Below are positions 18,554-26,697 of a stretch of DNA of 64,000 nt, in pieces; position 1 is the stretch's first letter; each line of letters begins with the position of its first letter. Position numbers and translations under genes: made by a program. The stretch is from Kordiimonas gwangyangensis DSM 19435 = JCM 12864. GTDB lineage: Bacteria; Pseudomonadota; Alphaproteobacteria; Sphingomonadales; Kordiimonadaceae. Location: contig NZ_AQXF01000002.1 in NCBI RefSeq assembly GCF_000375545.1, positions 346,716-410,715 on the forward strand. Direction: 5' to 3'. The notes beneath the pieces are model-generated. The model was not told where the DNA came from. It saw only the letters and a program-made list of their open reading frames with translations, and did no database searches.

Positions 18554-19978
18554 TTGCGCGTCACATTCAAACATGCCGTACTTAGCGTGCTTTTGCTCCT
18601 TGTGCTGCCATTCTCGGCCGCGCGGGCGCAGTCGATCCTCCGCGATGCGGAGACCGAAGCTTTTCTCCATAAAGCGTCGGATCCGCTGTTTCTTGCGGCA
18701 GGACTGAATCCCAAGTCCGTGCACCTTTATCTTATCCACGATAATTCGATTAACGCCTTCGTGGCCGGAGGCCAGAATATCTTCATTCACTCAGGACTGA
18801 TACTCGCGGCAGATGATGTGAATGAATTCCTTGGTGTTATGGCACACGAAACCTGTCACATCGCATGTGGGCACAGGGTGCGCCGCGCCGACGCAGCCAG
18901 CATTGCAGGCACAACCTCTATCCTCTCTATGGTGCTTGGCGCTGCGGCTATCCTCGCTGGTGGTGGTGACGCAGGCATGGGCATCTTCATGGCAGGCCAG
19001 TCGATGGCGCAAGGACAATATCTTGCCTATAGCCGCGGTCAGGAAAGCGAAGCTGACCTTGCTGGCGCACGCTACCTTGAAGAGGCCGGCGTACCAGGGG
19101 AAGGCATGATTGCGTTCTTTGAAAAGCTCCGTGATCAAGAGATTTTCGCGCAGATTCGTCAGGACCCTTATGTACGGTCTCACCCCCTCAACCGCACACG
19201 TATCATGCAGTTGCAGGAAGCTGTCGAGACAAGTCCTTATGCCGGCAAAGGCCCCAATGAGGACCTGAACGAGCAGTTTACGCGCCTCAAGGCAAAGCTT
19301 GCGGGTTATCTGTTTGAGCCGCGTCGCACGCTTCGGGACTATCCGCTCTCTGATAAAAGTGCTTCAGCACGCTATGCACGCGTCTATGCGTACCACAAGG
19401 CGCTTGAGTGGGACCTCGCGCTTGCAGAGACCGACGCACTCATCCAGATGGAGCCCGATAACGCCTATTTCCATGAAATCAAGGGCCAGATCCTTTTTGA
19501 GAATGGCCGCGTGCAGGAAAGCCTGCCTGTCTTCCGCAAGGCTGTGCAGCTCGCCCCCAAAGAGCCGCTAATTGCAACGGCCCTTGGTCAGGCCATGGTC
19601 TCGACGGAAGACGACAAGCTTATGGCTGAAGCCATCCCTATCCTCGAGGACGCCACGCGGCAGGACCGCGGCAACAGCTTCGCTTGGTTCAACCTTGCCA
19701 AAGCATACGCCTGGGTTGGGCGCGAAGCGGAAGCCAGCCTTGCCACGGCAGAACGCTTCTATTCCGCTGGTGCGCCCATGCAGGCCGTGATGCATGCCCA
19801 ACGGGCGATGCAAGCCTTCGATGAAGGCACGCCGGAATGGCTGCGGGCACAGGATATCCTTTATGTTTCCGAAGAAGCGGCTGAGAAGATGCGCAAGTAT
19901 CAGGAAGAGCGCCGCCGCAATGAGAACCGCCGCCGGTTTGAGGAAACAAGTTTTACAAACCCATTGTCGCATGAGTGA
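18554..19978 (+). CDS. M48 family metalloprotease with TPR repeats (BepA-like), exported
   Basis: A periplasmic zinc protease of 474 residues. A signal peptide (AVLSVLLLLVLPFSAARA) precedes the M48 domain with HETCH (H98-E99, H102) and the third ligand Glu in ESEADLAGARYL. The C-terminal half is TPR-like helices (for example ALEWDLALAETDALIQMEP). BepA/YfgC, the best known relative, handles outer-membrane protein assembly and LptD quality control; transfer of that role is inference. It starts at TTG, supported by GGAGGG six bases upstream. The dsbA-like gene follows 24 bp later, probably co-transcribed; both proteins act in periplasmic protein quality. Confidence 0.92.
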   Translation: MRVTFKHAVLSVLLLLVLPFSAARAQSILRDAETEAFLHKASDPLFLAAGLNPKSVHLYLIHDNSINAFVAGGQNIFIHSGLILAADDVNEFLGVMAHETCHIACGHRVRRADAASIAGTTSILSMVLGAAAILAGGGDAGMGIFMAGQSMAQGQYLAYSRGQESEADLAGARYLEEAGVPGEGMIAFFEKLRDQEIFAQIRQDPYVRSHPLNRTRIMQLQEAVETSPYAGKGPNEDLNEQFTRLKAKLAGYLFEPRRTLRDYPLSDKSASARYARVYAYHKALEWDLALAETDALIQMEPDNAYFHEIKGQILFENGRVQESLPVFRKAVQLAPKEPLIATALGQAMVSTEDDKLMAEAIPILEDATRQDRGNSFAWFNLAKAYAWVGREAEASLATAERFYSAGAPMQAVMHAQRAMQAFDEGTPEWLRAQDILYVSEEAAEKMRKYQEERRRNENRRRFEETSFTNPLSHE

Positions 19979-20002
19979 CGTGTAGAAAGACAAAAGGCCA
20001 AT

Positions 20003-20755
20003 ATGTTCAAGAACTTCTTACTGGCAGCCGGTATGGCTGCTGCCTTCGCCCCTGCCCTGATGGCAGCCGACGATAGCGTGACAGCAACTGAGCGCGCGAA
20101 AATCGAAGGCGTTGTGAAGGAATACCTGATTGAGAACCCCGAGGTGATCATGGAGGCGATCCGCGAACTGCAGCGCCGCCAGACCCTTGCGCAGATGTTA
20201 CCCTCGATCGAACTCTATCGTGACTATCTTGAAACGGATAGCGAAGCGCCAGTGCTTGGCAACCCCAATGGGGACGTCACCATCGTTGAGTTTTTCGACT
20301 ACCGCTGTGGCTTTTGCCGTCGTCACTTCCCCGCTGTGATGAAGCTGGTGAAGGAAGACGGCAACATTCGCCTGATGCCGAAACAGTTCCCTATCCTTGA
20401 TGGCAACGACGCAAAGCCGTTGTCCATGCTCTCGGCCAAGGCGGCACTTGCAGCCCACAAGCAGGGCCGCTTTGCGGAATTCCATACAGCTATGATGACT
20501 TCCGGTTCACAAGTGACCGAAGACAGCATCTATCAGATTGCTGGCAAGGTGGGGCTGGATGTCGCGCAACTGAAAGCCGATATGGGCGATAAGCTGATTG
20601 AAAAGCGCATCACCAACACGCTGGCGATTGGCCAGGATATCGGCTTCTCAGGCACGCCAGGCTACATTATCGGCAAGGACGTCGTGCTGGGTGCCGAAGG
20701 CTATGACCGCCTGAGGGAAGCAATTGAACGCGCCCGCGCGGAGAAGAACAGCTAG
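20003..20755 (+). CDS. DsbA family thiol:disulfide oxidoreductase
   Basis: A 250-residue exported thioredoxin-fold protein. A short signal peptide (FLLAAGMAAAFAPALMAA) is followed by an N-terminal helical segment and the redox motif C102-G-F-C105 in FFDYRCGFCRRHF. The cis-Pro loop is visible as FSGTPGYIIG. It is of the Com1/ScsC-like DsbA branch with an N-terminal helical extension that can mediate oligomerisation in relatives; whether it oxidises or isomerises disulfides cannot be read from sequence. It lies directly behind the M48 protease gene and ends in a terminator. Confidence 0.92.
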   Translation: MFKNFLLAAGMAAAFAPALMAADDSVTATERAKIEGVVKEYLIENPEVIMEAIRELQRRQTLAQMLPSIELYRDYLETDSEAPVLGNPNGDVTIVEFFDYRCGFCRRHFPAVMKLVKEDGNIRLMPKQFPILDGNDAKPLSMLSAKAALAAHKQGRFAEFHTAMMTSGSQVTEDSIYQIAGKVGLDVAQLKADMGDKLIEKRITNTLAIGQDIGFSGTPGYIIGKDVVLGAEGYDRLREAIERARAEKNS

Positions 20756-20757
20756 AC

Positions 20758-20785
20758 AAAAAAGGCCGCATTAAGCGGCCTTTTT
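20758..20785 (+). terminator. Rho-independent terminator after the dsbA-like gene
   Basis: Stem AAAAAGGCCGC / GCGGCCTTTTT around the loop ATTAA. The A-tract on the other side lets it serve the converging thiSG gene too. Confidence 0.88.
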
Positions 20786-20805
20786 CTTGGTCTACGGCGC
20801 GAGCC

Positions 20806-21795
20806 CTATATAAGGCCCGATAGCGGTGAACTTGGATCAGCGTAGCGTTTCTTCGGCATGCGCCCTGCCAGATAGGCGGCCCGGCCGCTTTCAACAGCAA
20901 GCTTCATCGCGTGCGCCATCAGCACCGGCTTTTTTGCCTCCGCAATCGCGGTGTTCATCAACACACCGTCGCAGCCGAGCTCCATGGCAACAGCCGCGTC
21001 AGAGGCCGTGCCCACACCCGCATCCACCAACACCGGCACTTTGGCCTGCTCGATCATCAGTCTGATCTGCACCGGGTTCTGGATACCAAGGCCCGAGCCG
21101 ATGGGCGCACCGAGCGGCATGATCGCCACACAGCCCATATCTTCAAGACGCTTGGCCGCAATCGGGTCGTCCGAACAGTAAACCATGACCTTGAAACCGT
21201 CCTTGATCAGCGCCTCGGCTGCTGTGAAGGTTTCAAGCATATTCGGGTAAAGCGTTTTCTGGTCGCCAAGCACCTCTAGCTTCACAAGGTCCCAGCCGCC
21301 AGCCTCGCGTGCGAGGCGCAGGGTGCGAACCGCGCTGTCGGCATCAAAGCAACCTGCCGTATTCGGCAGATAGGTGATTTTCTTGGGGTCGAGATAATCA
21401 ACAAGCATGGGCTGGTTGGGGTCAGACACGTTCACCCGGCGCACGGCAACGGTCACGATTTCGGCACCCGAAGCTTCAACAGCCTTTGCGGTTTCCTCGA
21501 AATCCTTGTATTTGCCTGTGCCCACGATCAAGCGGGACGAATATTCCTTGCCTGCCAGTTTCCAGGTGTCTTTGGTCTCGGTCACGTTTGTGTCCCCTCC
21601 GCCAATAAAATGAACAATTTCCAGTTGGTCGCCGTTCTCAAGTGTCACATCACCATAGGTCGATTTCGGCACAATCTCGCGGTTGCGCTCAACAGCCACT
21701 TTGGCCGGATTGATGCCGATTTCCTCGAGGTACGCGGCAAGGCTTGCCCCTTCCGGAGCCCGTTTCTGGTCGCCATTCACGGTAATACTGATCAC
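20806..21795 (-). CDS. thiSG: ThiS-ThiG fusion: sulfur carrier protein/thiazole synthase
   Basis: One frame encodes a ThiS ubiquitin-fold domain (residues 1-67 from the GTG at 21795, starting ISITVNGD and ending VHFIGGG) followed directly by a complete ThiG TIM barrel (about 75-329). ThiS carries sulfur as a C-terminal thiocarboxylate on Gly-Gly; ThiG uses it with dehydroxyglycine and deoxyxylulose phosphate to build the thiazole of thiamine. A likely Schiff-base Lys lies in LVKLEVLGD. The fusion leaves Gly-Gly inside the chain. I chose GTG because GAGAGGG lies ten bases upstream and it matches usual ThiS openings. No other thiamine genes or TPP riboswitch are visible. It converges with the dsbA-like gene. 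Confidence 0.93.
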   Translation of the reverse strand: MISITVNGDQKRAPEGASLAAYLEEIGINPAKVAVERNREIVPKSTYGDVTLENGDQLEIVHFIGGGDTNVTETKDTWKLAGKEYSSRLIVGTGKYKDFEETAKAVEASGAEIVTVAVRRVNVSDPNQPMLVDYLDPKKITYLPNTAGCFDADSAVRTLRLAREAGGWDLVKLEVLGDQKTLYPNMLETFTAAEALIKDGFKVMVYCSDDPIAAKRLEDMGCVAIMPLGAPIGSGLGIQNPVQIRLMIEQAKVPVLVDAGVGTASDAAVAMELGCDGVLMNTAIAEAKKPVLMAHAMKLAVESGRAAYLAGRMPKKRYADPSSPLSGLI

Positions 21796-21872
21796 GATAC
21801 TCAAACCCTCTCGCGCAGGTCGCGCACAGATAACTGGATTTTCCGCGAAGAAACTTGCTCTTGCGGCTTTGC

Positions 21873-21890
21873 ATGCCATGCATATGGCAT
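21873..21890. promoter_or_regulatory. Inverted repeat in the thiSG/aroQ divergent region
   Basis: ATGCCAT-GCAT-ATGGCAT, perfect 7-bp arms, next to a TTATAC that could be an aroQ -10 element. Possible operator; the regulator is unknown. Confidence 0.4.
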
Positions 21891-21937
21891 TATACAGGGG
21901 GCATCAAGCGATCTGTCGAAACATTGGATCCGATTTT

Positions 21938-22393
21938 ATGAGTGCAAACATGCCGAACACGATCATGGTCCTGAACGGACCCAATCTCAACATGCTCGGC
22001 AGCCGGGAGCCTGAAACTTACGGCACACTCACCCTGCCCGAGATCGGCAGCATGGCGAAAGACCATGCCAAGACGCTGGGCTATGATACCGATTTTCGTC
22101 AGTCAAACCATGAGGGCACGCTTGTTGACTGGATTCAGGAAGGTGGCGACGGCGCCTGCGGTATTATTCTCAATGCCGGGGCCTATACGCACACATCCAT
22201 TGCCATCCGGGACGCGATCGCCGCCATCAAGACACCCGTTATTGAAGTACATCTCTCGAATGTGTTTGCGCGGGAGGAATTCCGTCATCATTCCTATATC
22301 TCCGATGTGGCGAAGGGCGTGATTTGCGGATTTGGCGCGTCGGGTTATGTGCTTGCGATTGACGCGATTGCGAGTATGCTGCGCGTCAAATAA
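21938..22393 (+). CDS. aroQ: Type II 3-dehydroquinate dehydratase
   Basis: A 151-residue shikimate-pathway enzyme that converts 3-dehydroquinate to 3-dehydroshikimate by anti elimination. Family signatures are complete: [17 protein letters not shown] with the catalytic Tyr, the [10 protein letters not shown] loop, [15 protein letters not shown] and [17 protein letters not shown] with the catalytic His. The ATG at 21938 is chosen; an in-frame ATG at 21950 is also possible, and the longer upstream reading into the thiSG divergent region is not credible. It begins the aroQ-accB-accC cluster, an arrangement common in proteobacteria. Confidence 0.95.
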   Translation: MSANMPNTIMVLNGPNLNMLGSREPETYGTLTLPEIGSMAKDHAKTLGYDTDFRQSNHEGTLVDWIQEGGDGACGIILNAGAYTHTSIAIRDAIAAIKTPVIEVHLSNVFAREEFRHHSYISDVAKGVICGFGASGYVLAIDAIASMLRVK

Positions 22394-22421
22394 CGTTAGA
22401 GGGGTTAAGGGCCTTAATTAC

Positions 22422-22895
22422 ATGTCTAAGATCAAAGATTATAAAGAACTTATCCGCGAGCTTGCTGAGCTTCTCGACAAATCCACCCTCTCCGAGATCG
22501 AGGTAGAGGAAGAGGATTTCCGTATCCGCGTTGCACGTGAAGTGCCTGCGGCTGTCAATTACACCGCCCCTGCGGCTGCCATGCCAGTGGCAGCACCCGC
22601 AGCGGTTGCGGCACCTGCTGCTGCACCTGCGGCACCGGCAGCAGCGAACCCTGCAGACCACCCGGGCGCAGTAACTGCACCGATGGTAGGCACGGTATAT
22701 ACTGCACCAAGCCCGGGCGCTGACGCGTTCATCAAAGTGGGAGACACGGTGAAGGAAGGCGATACGCTTCTGATCATCGAAGCGATGAAGGTCATGAACC
22801 AGATCGCCGCTCCGAAGTCCGGTAAAGTGAAAGAGATCTTCTTCTCCGACGCGCAGCCGGTCGAATTTGGTGAAATCCTCTGCATCGTCGAATAG
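22422..22895 (+). CDS. accB: Biotin carboxyl carrier protein of acetyl-CoA carboxylase
   Basis: A 157-residue carrier that brings carboxybiotin from AccC to the carboxyltransferase in fatty acid synthesis. The N-terminal region ([20 protein letters not shown]) is followed by an Ala/Pro-rich flexible linker (about residues 50-85) and a biotinyl domain with the modified Lys in [10 protein letters not shown]. The ATG at 22422 lies 28 bp after aroQ. accC follows 12 bp downstream. Confidence 0.97.
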   Translation: MSKIKDYKELIRELAELLDKSTLSEIEVEEEDFRIRVAREVPAAVNYTAPAAAMPVAAPAAVAAPAAAPAAPAAANPADHPGAVTAPMVGTVYTAPSPGADAFIKVGDTVKEGDTLLIIEAMKVMNQIAAPKSGKVKEIFFSDAQPVEFGEILCIVE

Positions 22896-22907
22896 AGGTA
22901 GCCCCGA

Positions 22908-24257
22908 ATGTTTAAGAAAGTTCTTATCGCAAACCGTGGTGAAATCGCGCTCCGCATTCACCGTGCCTGTCATGAGATGGGCATCAAGACGGTTGCGGTT
23001 CATTCGACCGCCGACAGCGATGCCATGCATGTGCGTCTTGCGGACGAAAGCGTTTGCATCGGCCCGCCATCCTCGGGCCAGAGCTACCTGAACATCCCGG
23101 CCATCATTTCTGCGGCCGAGATCACAGGGGCTGATGCCATTCACCCGGGGTACGGTTTCCTGTCGGAAAACGCCCGCTTTGCCGAGATCGTGGGCGACCA
23201 CGGAATCACCTTCATTGGCCCCTCGCCCGAACATATCCGGATGATGGGTGACAAGATCACCGCCAAGGAAACCGTGAAGAAACTGGGCATTCCAGTTGTT
23301 CCGGGTTCTGCTGGCGGTATCACCGAAGATGATGAAGCCAAGCGTGTGTGCGAGGAAATAGGCTATCCTGTGATCATCAAGGCGTCCGCTGGTGGTGGGG
23401 GCCGTGGCATGCAGATTGTGCGGAGCGCGGATGAGCTCTCCCGCAAGCTGCAGACATGCCGCACCGAAGCCAAGGCAGCCTTCGGTGACGACGCGGTCTA
23501 TATCGAGAAATTCCTCCAGAAGCCGCGCCATATCGAATTCCAGATCATTGGCGACAACCACGGCAACTGTATCCACCTTGGTGAGCGTGACTGCAGCCTG
23601 CAGCGCCGGCACCAGAAGGTGCTTGAGGAAGCACCCTCACCCGTGATCGACAGCGAAACCCGTTCGCGTATGGGCGGCATTGTCTCAAAAGCGATGGCTG
23701 ACTTCGGTTACTGCGGTGCTGGCACGATCGAGTTTCTCTATGAGGACGGTGAGTTCTATTTCATTGAAATGAACACCCGTCTTCAGGTGGAACACCCGGT
23801 GACCGAGATGATCACCGGTATCGATATCGTGAGGGAGCAGATCAGGGTCGCGTCCGGCGAGAAGCTCTCTTACTCGCAGGACATGGTGCGTTTCTTTGGC
23901 CACGCCATCGAATGCCGTATCAATGCCGAGCATCCGTTCACTTTCATGCCAAGCCCGGGTAACGTGACCCAGTATCACGTACCGGGCGGCCTGAACGTGC
24001 GCTGCGACAGTGCTGTATATGCTGGCTACAAGATCCCGCCATACTACGACAGCATGGTCGCGAAGCTGATTGTGTCGGGCTACACCCGCGAAGGCTGCCT
24101 GCTGCGTCTGCGCAGGTCCCTGGAGGAATATGTCATCGACGGTGTCGTGACCACCATTCCGCTCCACCAGGCGCTGATGGACGACGCAGAATTCCGCGCT
24201 GGGGCCTATGATATTCACTGGCTCGAAAAATTCCTTGAGAAACGCAAGGGCGAATAA
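22908..24257 (+). CDS. accC: Acetyl-CoA carboxylase biotin carboxylase subunit
   Basis: A 449-residue ATP-grasp enzyme that carboxylates the biotin of AccB using ATP and bicarbonate. It opens with [21 protein letters not shown]. The ATP-binding glycine loop is seen as [14 protein letters not shown]. Active-site segments [18 protein letters not shown] and [16 protein letters not shown] are complete. Length matches E. coli AccC (449). GAGGTAG precedes the ATG. It is co-transcribed with accB. Confidence 0.98.
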   Translation: MFKKVLIANRGEIALRIHRACHEMGIKTVAVHSTADSDAMHVRLADESVCIGPPSSGQSYLNIPAIISAAEITGADAIHPGYGFLSENARFAEIVGDHGITFIGPSPEHIRMMGDKITAKETVKKLGIPVVPGSAGGITEDDEAKRVCEEIGYPVIIKASAGGGGRGMQIVRSADELSRKLQTCRTEAKAAFGDDAVYIEKFLQKPRHIEFQIIGDNHGNCIHLGERDCSLQRRHQKVLEEAPSPVIDSETRSRMGGIVSKAMADFGYCGAGTIEFLYEDGEFYFIEMNTRLQVEHPVTEMITGIDIVREQIRVASGEKLSYSQDMVRFFGHAIECRINAEHPFTFMPSPGNVTQYHVPGGLNVRCDSAVYAGYKIPPYYDSMVAKLIVSGYTREGCLLRLRRSLEEYVIDGVVTTIPLHQALMDDAEFRAGAYDIHWLEKFLEKRKGE

Positions 24258-24272
24258 TGTAGGCTGGGGGTT

Positions 24273-24932
24273 ATGCCACACGAAAGTATAACCCCCAACC
24301 TTCTCCTTCAGGCCTATTCGGCCGGTGTTTTCCCTATGGCCGATGGCCGTCAGGATGATGAGCTTTTCTGGGTCGACCCGGAAAACCGCGGTATCATTCC
24401 GCTTGATGGCTTTCACATCCCCCGCTCGCTCGCCAAAACCGTCCGACAGGACGTATTTGAGGTACGCACGGACACCGCGTTCCGTGACGTTGTACGCGCC
24501 TGTTCCAAGCCCGCGCGTGGCCGCGAGAGCACCTGGATCAGCGAACGTATCGAAGAGCTTTATACCGACCTTTTTGAGCGCGGATTCGCCCATTCGGTAG
24601 AATGCTGGCAGCAGGATAAGCTGGTGGGTGGGCTATACGGGGTATCCCTTGGCGGTGCCTTCTTTGGCGAAAGCATGTTTCACACAGTCACAGACGCGAG
24701 CAAGGTCGCCCTCGTCCACCTTGTGGCGCGGCTACGCCATGGCCATTTTGAACTTCTGGATACACAGTTTATCACAAGCCACTTGAAGCAGTTCGGCACG
24801 CGGGAAATCCCGCGCGCTGACTATCACGCACGGTTGCGTGAAGCCCTACTCGTTCATAAAGCGGATTTTCAGCGGTTGCCGGCGTCGCTGTCAGGCTCTG
24901 ACATTTTGCAGTTGATGACCCAGACGTCATAG
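24273..24932 (+). CDS. aat: Leucyl/phenylalanyl-tRNA--protein transferase
   Basis: A 219-residue N-end-rule enzyme that adds Leu or Phe to proteins starting with Arg or Lys, marking them for ClpS-ClpAP. Family motifs are AYSAGVFPMADG, FWVDPENRGIIPLD, TWISERIEELYTDLFERGFAHSVECW and GESMFHTVTDASKVAL. It lies 15 bp after accC. Its last 64 bp overlap the end of the convergent DUF2155 gene. Its C-terminus (ILQLMTQTS) resembles other alphaproteobacterial Aat proteins, so the overlap looks real. Confidence 0.96.
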   Translation: MPHESITPNLLLQAYSAGVFPMADGRQDDELFWVDPENRGIIPLDGFHIPRSLAKTVRQDVFEVRTDTAFRDVVRACSKPARGRESTWISERIEELYTDLFERGFAHSVECWQQDKLVGGLYGVSLGGAFFGESMFHTVTDASKVALVHLVARLRHGHFELLDTQFITSHLKQFGTREIPRADYHARLREALLVHKADFQRLPASLSGSDILQLMTQTS

Positions 24933-25324
24933 ACCGGGTGTTCAAGTGCATTGAGTCCGGGGCTTGACGCTACCATCCAGCCCTCAAACACACGCTCCCG
25001 CGTGCCATGGCGCTTGATGTCGTCGATCTCAAGGTAAGCGAAGGTTTCCGGCGGTTCGATTGGCGGGCGCGTACGGCAGTATTTGGCGCTGAGCGCCAAA
25101 GTACCAAACTGCGTTTCTTCGCCTACCGGCAGCTCAATCTCTGTGATGCGCGCAGTGATTTTATCAAGCGCGCGCAGGACCACGATGTTGTGGTTTGTAT
25201 TGTCGGACGCATTCGCGTCACCCTCGAGCGTACTTTGTGCAGCTACCGCGGGTGCCGCAAGCACAGCGCCAAGAAGCGTAAGACCGATAAGTCTATTCTT
25301 CTTTTTCAGCACTCGAGTCACCAT
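24869..25324 (-). CDS. DUF2155 domain-containing exported protein
   Basis: A protein of about 151 residues with a signal peptide (IGLTLLGAVLAAPAVAAQ) and the DUF2155 core: NIVVLRALDKITARITE, then FEGWMVASSPGLNALEHPVYDVWVINC. The family is restricted largely to alphaproteobacteria and has no known biochemical role. It starts at an ATG inside the last codons of mlaD (32-bp overlap), so translation is probably coupled. The neighbourhood aat / DUF2155 / mlaD / NDUFA12 recurs in this class. A cell-envelope role is suggested only by export and by mlaD. Confidence 0.88.
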   Translation of the reverse strand: MVTRVLKKKNRLIGLTLLGAVLAAPAVAAQSTLEGDANASDNTNHNIVVLRALDKITARITEIELPVGEETQFGTLALSAKYCRTRPPIEPPETFAYLEIDDIKRHGTRERVFEGWMVASSPGLNALEHPVYDVWVINCKMSEPDSDAGNR

Positions 25325-25751
25325 ACATGAATTTGCCGATAAGGCCGATGAGGTCAACTGCGTCCTGCGTTTCCTGGATTTCGTCACCCGGCGCAAGGTT
25401 TTCAAGCGAACCGCCAGGGCGCAGGCTCAGGTAGGTACCACCCAGCAGGCCCTCAGACGTAATCGCCGCTGCCGTATCCATAGGAAGCTGAACGTTTTCA
25501 GCAACCGAGAAACGCACAATAGCCTGATATGTCTTGGGGTCGAGCTCGCTGCCTACAATGGCGCCGACCTTGATGCCGGAAAGGCGCACATCTGCGCCAA
25601 CACCAAGGCCGTCAATGCGCTCGAACCGCGCTGTCAGGGTATAGCCCCCTGAGACAGCGCCGTCCGTACGCTCATAAGCAAAAACGAGAAACCAGCCCGC
25701 TATGATCAGCACCAAGGCGCCAATCAGACTTTCAACCAAATTACTCGACAT
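25293..25751 (-). CDS. mlaD: MlaD-family outer membrane lipid asymmetry protein (MCE domain)
   Basis: A 152-residue inner-membrane-anchored MCE protein. MlaD forms a hexameric ring in the MlaFEDB transporter that moves phospholipids between membranes. An N-terminal helix (LIGALVLIIAGWFLVFAY) is followed by the MCE core with FERIDGLGVGADVRLSGIKVG and SEGLLGGTYLSLRPGG. No mlaF, mlaE or mlaB is adjacent, so the partners must lie elsewhere. It is the middle gene of NDUFA12-mlaD-DUF2155 on the minus strand. Confidence 0.94.
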   Translation of the reverse strand: MSSNLVESLIGALVLIIAGWFLVFAYERTDGAVSGGYTLTARFERIDGLGVGADVRLSGIKVGAIVGSELDPKTYQAIVRFSVAENVQLPMDTAAAITSEGLLGGTYLSLRPGGSLENLAPGDEIQETQDAVDLIGLIGKFMYGDSSAEKEE

Positions 25752-25801
25752 AAATATCTTCCGTAATCGTTATCCGCCTGATGCCGCTATGCCGCAGGGG
25801 C

Positions 25802-26200
25802 TTATGGGCGCCAGGCCTCATAATCGGATGCCGTTGCAGCACGCTCAGCCACAGCACCAAGCGCACCTTTGGGGAAATAGGCTTCAGCCGAGCCGGTTTT
25901 GTTCGGCTGGTGGTCTTTTTCCCACACTTTTTTCACAAGCGGTGCCTCAGTCGGGGCATCTTTGAGCGTATAGTGCAGCCAGCCGTGCCAGTCTGCCGGA
26001 ACACGCGATGCTTCAACCGGGCCGTTCTTGTAGATCACCCAGCGCTTGCGACCGTTCTTTTCCTGATAATAGACGTTACCTTGTTCGTCTTCACCGACCT
26101 TCACACCCTTGCGGCGCGTGAACAGAAGCGTGCCGAAAGTAGCACTGTTCCACCACGTAAAGATGGGCGAGGAAAAGAGTTTAGAGATCAAACCAGCCAT
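25802..26200 (-). CDS. NDUFA12-family NADH:ubiquinone oxidoreductase subunit
   Basis: A 132-residue accessory subunit of complex I, homologous to mitochondrial NDUFA12 (B17.2) and typical of alphaproteobacteria. Diagnostic features are the TWWNSATFGTLLFTRRKG opening, GNVYYQEKNGRKRWVIY and VPADWHGWLHYTLKDAP. It has no catalytic centre and stabilises the matrix-arm junction in mitochondria. The core nuo operon is not in this window; this gene is usually separate from it. Confidence 0.95.
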   Translation of the reverse strand: MAGLISKLFSSPIFTWWNSATFGTLLFTRRKGVKVGEDEQGNVYYQEKNGRKRWVIYKNGPVEASRVPADWHGWLHYTLKDAPTEAPLVKKVWEKDHQPNKTGSAEAYFPKGALGAVAERAATASDYEAWRP

Positions 26201-26465
26201 AGCGAATTTCCATACTTACTCGGTCAATTTCGGCTCGTTTAGCACGTTTGTGCGGCAAGGAAAAGCAGCAAGCGGCCTGTCGCGACAATTAGTGCCGTGC
26301 CTGAGCGCTTACCCGCCTTGCCCAATGAGTCGACAGCATGAAAATCCGTCCATGACCAAGGCCATATTTTTAAGCACGCTTTATGGACAGATTAAGGCAA
26401 AAAGCCAGAGATGAGGATGAGCAATGAGTCGGAAGCCCTCGTCTAGTATCCCGGCGACTGTCAAT

Positions 26466-26479
26466 CACAATATATGGAA
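26466..26479. promoter_or_regulatory. Probable NrdR box 1 upstream of nrdJ
   Basis: CACAATATATGGAA matches the left half and centre of the NrdR consensus CACAATATATTGTG; the right half is degenerate. It starts 73 bp before box 2, about seven helical turns. NrdR represses ribonucleotide reductase genes when dATP is high. Confidence 0.65.
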
Positions 26480-26538
26480 AAATAGGCTTGTCGCGAGACT
26501 GTTTTCGCCCCTAAACTTGTGGCCAACAAGGGCAGACC

Positions 26539-26552
26539 CACAAGATATTGTG
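26539..26552. promoter_or_regulatory. Probable NrdR box 2 upstream of nrdJ
   Basis: CACAAGATATTGTG differs from the NrdR consensus CACAATATATTGTG at one base and sits in a longer inverted repeat (CCCACAA-GATA-TTGTGGG, 26537-26554). Confidence 0.8.
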
Positions 26553-26697
26553 GGCGGGTGACAGCGGCACAGGTAGATGAAAAAGGGCTTATAACCGGCG
26601 AGCGACCGGTCTTTTCCATTGTGCGCGTGCCGCCTTAACTGATGGCTGAAATAAGCGGAAGCGAGACTTCCGCATACCGAATTATCGGGGGAAACGC

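Larger units (their letters stand above)
26201..26697. other. nrdJ upstream region
   Basis: 497 bp without a convincing gene. It contains the NDUFA12 promoter side, two NrdR-type boxes, and a structured leader with two hairpins: ACCGG-N7-CCGGT at 26594-26610 and GCGGAAG-CGAGA-CTTCCGC at 26655-26673, the second ending just before the GGGGGAA ribosome site. I looked for a cobalamin riboswitch, expected for some B12-dependent genes, and did not see a B12 box. Confidence 0.6.

Noticed and set aside
21796-21937. TPP riboswitch upstream of thiSG
   Set aside because: The conserved CUGAGA and ACCUGAUCUGG-like segments are absent on the minus strand; only an inverted repeat is seen.
22386-23612. 408-codon frame opposite accB-accC
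   Set aside because: Antisense to two highly conserved biotin-enzyme genes and without a family match.
26201-26697. Cobalamin riboswitch upstream of nrdJ
   Set aside because: I looked for the B12 box and its conserved pairing and found neither; NrdR boxes explain the regulatory content.
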